Part shown: in pieces, positions 5,221 through 9,558 of the stretch
How positions within the stretch are numbered: the first letter of the stretch is position 1
Layout of the letters: every line of letters starts with the position of its first letter
Source of the DNA: Methanocorpusculum sp.
Lineage (GTDB): Archaea > Halobacteriota > Methanomicrobia > Methanomicrobiales > Methanocorpusculaceae
Direction: 5' to 3'
Length of the DNA stretch: 9,558 nucleotides
Assembly (NCBI GenBank): GCA_029987025.1
Contig: DALTWQ010000049.1
Coordinates: 1-9,558 of the forward strand
Made by a program: the position numbers and the translations under genes
The notes under the pieces: generated by a model
Told to the model about the DNA's origin: nothing
The model's database searches: none
Seen by the model: only the letters and a program-made list of their open reading frames with translations

Positions 5221-6522
5221 ATGACAGATACAGATACCGGTGTTTCGGAAATACTTTCCCTCCTGAAAGAAAACCCCCGCGGGCTTTCAGTCTCGGAAGT
5301 TGCTGATGCTCTGCATATAAACCGCAATACCACAGCCAGGTATCTGGATAAACTGCTCATATCAGGCCGCGTTGAAATGCGCACCTTCGGCAAAGCAAAG
5401 GTCTTTTTTGTCTCAAAACGCGTTCCCGTATCTGCCATGCTGAACCTCTCATCAGAGATGGTTCTGATAGTAAACACCGACCTTACGGTAATCCAGGCAA
5501 ACAGTGCGGCGCTTGCCTATCTGTCGTGCGCCGCAGAAGACCTCATCGGAAAACCGGTCTTTGAAGGATACGGGCAGAAACTCTGCTGCGGAGAACTGAC
5601 CGAACAGATTCGTTCAGCCCTTCGCGGCTCATCCGTCCGCGATGAACTCAGAGTCGAGGAAAATGAAGAGGATGTCATCTTTGACATACGGATATTCCCG
5701 CTTGTTCTTCCCGACGGAAACCAGGGAGCAACCCTGCTTCTCGAAGACATAACATCACGCAGAAAAACAGAAGAGCAGCTTGCCGAAAGCAATGCACAGT
5801 TCCGTCGGATTCTTGAAACAGTCCGTGATATCTTCTGGACCGCTGACGCGTGCGGCAATATCTGCTACATAAGTCCCGGTGTGTCCCGTACATTAGGATA
5901 TTCTGCTGAAGAACTCATTGGAAAACCCTTTTCAACCCTGATGCCGGAGCGGGATGCCGAGCGGTTTAGTGCAGAGATAGAGAGTGCGCAGGCGAAAACA
6001 TCCGGATTCTCCCTTCATGAGTTTCAAATCCGGGGAAAAGACGGCAGTATGCATTACGCGGATTTTACCGCATCTCCGCTGTATTCTGATAAGGGAAATC
6101 AGATATTCTTTGGCTACAGCGGCGCGCTGCATGATGTAACCGGACGGCATGAGGCGGAGCTCAGCGAAAAACGCTGGCGCCTCTTTTTAAACGGTGTTAT
6201 CGAAAATATCCCGGCTATTGTTACCGTATCCGACCTTTCAGACGGTACATATTATTATGCAAACCGTGAGGCCGAGCAGTTTCTCCGGCGCAGCAGAAGT
6301 GAACTGATGCACATGACAATTTATCAGATTTTAGCAGAAGTTCATGCAGAAGAGATGGAAAAAGCCCTTGCTTCTGCGAAAGAAAAACGGGAAAAAGTAA
6401 TGGTAAAAGACACTGTTACGGTCGGAAGAAAAGAAAAAAAGGTGTCTGCAAGTTTTGTTCCCATGCGGCTTTCTGCAGATCTTGAGTATATTATTGCGAT
6501 TGTATATCCGGACGTGGAATAA
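5221..6522 (+). CDS. HTH-PAS sensory regulator (winged helix plus three PAS domains)
   Basis: The 433-residue protein begins with a winged helix-turn-helix (about residues 8-66, GLSVSEVADALHINRNTTAR with a following wing). Three PAS domains follow: PAS1 about 70-180 (ENEEDVIFDIRIFPL, ending LLLEDITSRRKTEEQL), PAS2 about 190-312 (YISPGVSRTLGYSAEELIGKP, ending LHDVTGRHEAEL) and PAS3 about 320-430 (ANREAEQFLRRSRSEL). PAS1 and PAS2 share the S-box signature EDLIGKP/EELIGKP. There is no histidine kinase, receiver or membrane segment, so it is probably a cytoplasmic one-component regulator that senses a small molecule or redox state and binds DNA directly. The start at 5221 is fixed by an in-frame stop (TGA, 5206-5208) just upstream. 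Its ligand and targets cannot be read from the sequence. The stop codon directly abuts that of the convergent pdaD gene. Confidence 0.88.
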   Translation: MTDTDTGVSEILSLLKENPRGLSVSEVADALHINRNTTARYLDKLLISGRVEMRTFGKAKVFFVSKRVPVSAMLNLSSEMVLIVNTDLTVIQANSAALAYLSCAAEDLIGKPVFEGYGQKLCCGELTEQIRSALRGSSVRDELRVEENEEDVIFDIRIFPLVLPDGNQGATLLLEDITSRRKTEEQLAESNAQFRRILETVRDIFWTADACGNICYISPGVSRTLGYSAEELIGKPFSTLMPERDAERFSAEIESAQAKTSGFSLHEFQIRGKDGSMHYADFTASPLYSDKGNQIFFGYSGALHDVTGRHEAELSEKRWRLFLNGVIENIPAIVTVSDLSDGTYYYANREAEQFLRRSRSELMHMTIYQILAEVHAEEMEKALASAKEKREKVMVKDTVTVGRKEKKVSASFVPMRLSADLEYIIAIVYPDVE

Positions 6523-7011
6523 TTACGGAACAAAGACGGCGAGTGAGACGACTGTGGTCCACATGCCGTCTTTCCCCTGCGCGGCGGATACAATGTGGCT
6601 TGTTTTCATCCGGGTGTTTTCATCCATCAGGGTCTTAAGCATAATATCAGCGAGCCGCTCAGCATGAGCCCCTGCTGTCTCTCCGGATTCGCCGTGCGAG
6701 TGATACTCTGAAAGATAGCCGTGGTGGCGGATATTTAAGGGGACTGCAAGACCTACGGATGCAGCAACAGAGTCGTTTCCGGTGTCAGTACACTCGCGTG
6801 CCATGACACAGAAAACAACCTCTCCCGGGTGCAGAGAGGCGAGTCCTTCCTCGCGCGGCACAATCTCTGCGTCGGGAGGAAGAATAGATGATACAGTTAC
6901 CAGATTAAACGGCGAAACATGGGCATCACGCAGCGCCATCTCGAAGGAAACGAGCTTTTCTGCGTGAACACCGACGCCTTTTGTAAAGAATATTTTTGAC
7001 GGTACAAACAT
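6523..7011 (-). CDS. pdaD: Pyruvoyl-dependent arginine decarboxylase
   Basis: The 162-residue proenzyme is the expected size for the PvlArgDC family and contains the self-cleavage site NLVTVSSILPP. By analogy with the Methanocaldococcus jannaschii enzyme (cleavage Ser52-Ser53), cleavage falls between S41 and S42. S42 becomes the pyruvoyl group, giving a short beta chain and a longer alpha chain. N36 matches the family's conserved Asn, and E102 in YLSEYHSHGES is the likely catalytic Glu. The enzyme turns arginine into agmatine and CO2, the first step of archaeal polyamine synthesis, in the cytoplasm. The ATG at 7009-7011 lies about 25 bases after a TATA-like AAGATATAC on the minus strand, and no Shine-Dalgarno is seen, so the mRNA is probably leaderless. 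The gene is divergent from nrdJ and meets the PAS gene with no spacer. Confidence 0.95.
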   Translation of the reverse strand: MFVPSKIFFTKGVGVHAEKLVSFEMALRDAHVSPFNLVTVSSILPPDAEIVPREEGLASLHPGEVVFCVMARECTDTGNDSVAASVGLAVPLNIRHHGYLSEYHSHGESGETAGAHAERLADIMLKTLMDENTRMKTSHIVSAAQGKDGMWTTVVSLAVFVP

Positions 7012-7181
7012 GCTTCTATTACATATCCATGAGTATATCTTAAGTCTTTTGTTTAACTCCGTCTGTCTTTATTTATGGCGGTATATGAAGGTCAGAGATG
7101 TGAGTCGGTGATATTATAACAGTTCAATACAAACGAATAATCAGATACTCTTAGGTGTCGATATAGAATAAAGGTTGAATT
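7012..7181. promoter_or_regulatory. Divergent promoter region of pdaD and nrdJ
   Basis: On the minus strand, TTAAGATATACTC (7031-7043) sits at the right distance for pdaD. On the plus strand, TATTATAA (7112-7119) is a candidate box for nrdJ, giving a leader of about 40 bases that ends in a weak ribosome site AAAGG (7170-7174), 7 bases before the ATG. A second AT-rich stretch, GATATAGAATAAA, lies at 7160-7172. I see no cobalamin riboswitch or convincing NrdR box. Confidence 0.4.
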
Positions 7182-9449
7182 ATGGCGGATTCCGTAGTTG
7201 ACAGCATTTTAGCGGCGCGTTACTTCCGCGCCGGCGAAAAAAGCTTCGAAGATGTCTGCAGGCGTGTAGCTGATGCCCTCGGCGAAACTCCAGAAGAAAC
7301 AGACGAATACTTCAAAGCAATGATGAGTTTAGAGTTCCTTCCGAACTCACCCACACTGATGAACGCAGGCACTCCTTTAGGGCAGCTTTCAGCGTGTTTC
7401 ACGCTTCCGGTAAATGATTCTCTGCCGGAGATTTTTGATGCTATCCGCTGGGGTGCTATTATCCACCAGTCCGGAGGAGGAACCGGCTACAACTTCTCGC
7501 ATCTGCGCGCAGAAGGTTCCCCGGTGCGTTCCACTGACGGTGTTGCATCAGGACCGGTTTCTTTTATGCGCGTCTTCAATGCCGCAACTGATGTAATCAA
7601 GCAGGGCGGAAGACGCCGCGGTGCAAATATGGGAATTCTCAATGTCTGGCACCCGGACATAATGAAGTTCATCCGCTGCAAGGCAAAGGAAGGGGACTTT
7701 TCCAACTTCAATATCTCAGTCATGGTCTCTGACGAGTTCATGGAAAAGGTCGCCGCCAAAAAATTCGACGATGTCTGGATTACTGATAACGCCGGTGTCT
7801 CTGTTACCGTCGGCGAAATCTGGGATTCCATCGCATCCGGTGTCTGGAAAAACGGAGAACCCGGAGTTTTATTCTACGATACCATCAACCGCAAAAACCC
7901 TACCCCGCAGCTTGGAAATATCGATACCACAAATCCGTGCGGAGAACAGCCTCTTCTTCCGTTTGAATCCTGTGTTCTCGGAAGTATCAACCTCTCTAAA
8001 TTCGTCCTCAAAGGTTCTGACGACCTTGATTACGCAAAGCTCGACAGAATCACCCGCATGGCAATCCGCTTCCTCGATTCAGTCATCACCAAAAATGTTT
8101 TCCCGATTGACCAGATCAGGGAGTCTACCACCAGAACCCGTAAAGTAGGTCTTGGTCTGATGGGTGTTCACGATGCAATGCTGATGCTGAGAATCCCCTA
8201 TGACAGTGATACCGGCAGAAACTTCTGTATGGATGTCATGAAGCACATCAACGATGTCGCTATGGAAGAATCCATCCGCTTAGGTAAAGAAAAGGGAACC
8301 TTCCCGGCATACGAGGGCAGTGTCTGGGATAAGCAGGGCATCATCATGAGAAATGCTGCTCTGACGACCATCGCACCTACGGGAACTATCTCTCTTCTCG
8401 CCGGCTGTTCTTCTGGAATTGAGCCGGTCTTCTCCTACGCATATACAAGAAGAAACACTGTCGGAAAGACCTTCGTGTTAGTCCACCCCTACTTCGAGGC
8501 TGAACTGAAGCGTGTGGTAGCAGATATGGGATACTCCGGTGCTGAAGCCGAGAAGAAGCAGCAGGAGATTATCGACCACGTTCATGAGAAAGGAACTGTT
8601 CAGGACGTTGCCTGGCTTCCGGCTTCCTTCAAGGCGGTCTTTAAGACGGCTCTTGATATCGGATGGCGCGACCATGTTTTAATGCAGGCCTGCTTCCAGA
8701 AGTATGTCCACGCATCTATCTCAAAGACTATCAACATGCCGGTATCTGCCACAAAGGAAGATGTTGCGCAGGCAATTCTTCTCGCATGGAAAGAAGGCAT
8801 CAAGGGTATGACCCTCTACAGAACCGGTTCACGAGAGGATGTTGTTTTAGCCCTTGAGAAGAAGGACGAAAAGAAAGAAGCAGCAGCAGAAGCAAAGAAG
8901 GAGGCAGCAGCAGCAGTTCCGCTTACCGCTGCCGCAGAGAAGCATGCAGATCCTTCAGTGATGCACCCGCTTACCTTCGAACGCCCGCGTGAGATGAGCG
9001 GCAGAACATTCCTTGCCCAGTCAGGATGCTGCAGACTCTACATCACAGTAAACACGACTCAGGAAGGAAAGCCGATGGAGGTTTTCATCAGAACTGTCGG
9101 TGCCGGCTGTGAAGCAAACAGTAATGCATTAGGCAGAAGTATCAGTACCGGTCTGCAGAACGGCGTTCCGTATGAGAAGTTCGTAAAGCAGTTCTCGAAG
9201 GTACACTGTATCTCTGCAATCAAGAACAAGTCCGCAGAAGGTGTTTCCTGTGCGGATGTTGTCGGAAAATGCATCGAACTTGCAGCAACCAATCAGACTA
9301 TTGCAACCCTTGACAACTGGAATGTAACAGAAGCTCCGGTGGAGAAAAAAGCCGGACGCCCGTGCCCTGAGTGCGGCGAACCGCTTGACTTCGGCGAAGG
9401 ATGCAATATGGGTATCTGCAAACACTGCGGCTGGTCCGGCTGCAGCTAA
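7182..9449 (+). CDS. nrdJ: Adenosylcobalamin-dependent ribonucleoside-diphosphate reductase (class II)
   Basis: The 755-residue protein reduces ribonucleotides to deoxyribonucleotides using a radical from adenosylcobalamin. The key residues are present. N251, C253 and E255 in NPCGEQPL are the thiyl-radical site. C72 (LSACFTLP) and C264 (ESCVLGSINL) are the reducing pair, with the same 11-residue C253-C264 spacing I recall for the Thermotoga enzyme. PTGTISLLAGCSSGIEP is the usual signature of the barrel. No N-terminal ATP-cone is visible, and no intein interrupts the active site. After the barrel, an Ala/Lys/Glu-rich linker (about residues 559-592) leads to a TSCPD domain (about 603-710). A C-terminal cysteine cluster follows: C728/C731, C741, C746/C749 and C754. 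It is probably a zinc ribbon and/or the cysteines that re-reduce the active site. The start is supported by a weak AAAGG and by family length. Confidence 0.96.
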   Translation: MADSVVDSILAARYFRAGEKSFEDVCRRVADALGETPEETDEYFKAMMSLEFLPNSPTLMNAGTPLGQLSACFTLPVNDSLPEIFDAIRWGAIIHQSGGGTGYNFSHLRAEGSPVRSTDGVASGPVSFMRVFNAATDVIKQGGRRRGANMGILNVWHPDIMKFIRCKAKEGDFSNFNISVMVSDEFMEKVAAKKFDDVWITDNAGVSVTVGEIWDSIASGVWKNGEPGVLFYDTINRKNPTPQLGNIDTTNPCGEQPLLPFESCVLGSINLSKFVLKGSDDLDYAKLDRITRMAIRFLDSVITKNVFPIDQIRESTTRTRKVGLGLMGVHDAMLMLRIPYDSDTGRNFCMDVMKHINDVAMEESIRLGKEKGTFPAYEGSVWDKQGIIMRNAALTTIAPTGTISLLAGCSSGIEPVFSYAYTRRNTVGKTFVLVHPYFEAELKRVVADMGYSGAEAEKKQQEIIDHVHEKGTVQDVAWLPASFKAVFKTALDIGWRDHVLMQACFQKYVHASISKTINMPVSATKEDVAQAILLAWKEGIKGMTLYRTGSREDVVLALEKKDEKKEAAAEAKKEAAAAVPLTAAAEKHADPSVMHPLTFERPREMSGRTFLAQSGCCRLYITVNTTQEGKPMEVFIRTVGAGCEANSNALGRSISTGLQNGVPYEKFVKQFSKVHCISAIKNKSAEGVSCADVVGKCIELAATNQTIATLDNWNVTEAPVEKKAGRPCPECGEPLDFGEGCNMGICKHCGWSGCS

Positions 9450-9454
9450 TCCTC

Positions 9455-9467
9455 TTTTCGTTTTTTT
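9455..9467 (+). terminator. T-tract terminator after nrdJ
   Basis: Shortly after the nrdJ stop there is TTTTCG followed by a run of seven T on the plus strand, without a strong hairpin, consistent with archaeal termination. Confidence 0.55.
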
Positions 9468-9525
9468 GACTCTTCGGTATTTAGTGTGAACTAAAGTTTT
9501 TCAGTGTGTAGGCTATCCCCAGACA

Positions 9526-9553
9526 CGGATGACGCGGATGACACGCGGATGCG
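9526..9553. repeat. Short GC-rich tandem repeat cut by window edge
   Basis: The unit CGGATGAC occurs at 9526-9533 and 9535-9542, and a variant, CGGATGCG, at 9546-9553. It differs from the AT-rich spacer before it and may be the start of a dispersed repeat or of a longer array that continues beyond the window. Confidence 0.4.
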
Positions 9554-9558
9554 GCCTT

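Noticed and set aside
7075..7119. A 14-codon open frame in the pdaD-nrdJ gap.
   Set aside because: It is very short, has no ribosome site, and ends inside the likely nrdJ TATA box.
7012..7181. Cobalamin riboswitch or NrdR boxes upstream of the B12-dependent reductase.
   Set aside because: The leader is too short for a cobalamin riboswitch, and no pair of NrdR-like palindromes is visible.

Overview
The window looks like a piece of a methanogenic archaeal chromosome. The left edge carries the end of a formylmethanofuran dehydrogenase subunit C, an enzyme of methanogenesis. The remaining genes are ones often found in methanogens: a siroheme sulfite reductase-like protein with inserted ferredoxin clusters, a pyruvoyl-dependent arginine decarboxylase, an HTH/PAS regulator without a kinase, and a B12-dependent ribonucleotide reductase. 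The base composition appears roughly balanced, intergenic regions are AT-rich with TATA-like boxes about 25-30 bases before several start codons, and genes end in T-tracts. I would guess Methanomicrobiales, possibly close to Methanocorpusculum, but that placement is inference from gene content and style, not from a comparison.

Layout. 1-392 (+): 3' part of fwdC, then T-tracts on both strands. 453-3578 (-): four closely spaced genes read right to left: a coiled-coil protein with a C-x-C-x3-C motif, the sulfite reductase-like protein, a class V aminotransferase of the cysteine desulfurase family, and a small protein of unknown function. Gaps are 9, 56 and 22 bases, so they probably form one transcript concerned with sulfur chemistry. 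3712-4521 (-): an unrecognised 269-residue protein whose last residues resemble the tail of type I methylase subunits. 4668-4877 (+): a rubredoxin with an altered second metal knuckle, divergent from the previous gene. 4878-5220: a 343-base gap with no convincing gene but with short repeats. 5221-6522 (+): HTH plus three PAS domains. 6523-7011 (-): pdaD, abutting the PAS gene stop to stop. 7182-9449 (+): nrdJ, divergent from pdaD. 9450-9558: a T-tract and the start of a short GC-rich repeat at the window edge.

How the genes may work together. The sulfite reductase-like protein could reduce sulfite (or a related substrate) to sulfide, and the neighbouring PLP enzyme could mobilise sulfur from cysteine. 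The coiled-coil and small proteins would be accessory proteins specific to this module. The rubredoxin next door is a possible electron carrier, but nothing in the sequence proves a link. pdaD (agmatine for polyamines) and nrdJ (deoxynucleotides) are housekeeping functions. I see no CRISPR array, transposase, tRNA or rRNA. The least explained parts are the coiled-coil protein, the 269-residue protein and the repeat-containing intergenic regions.
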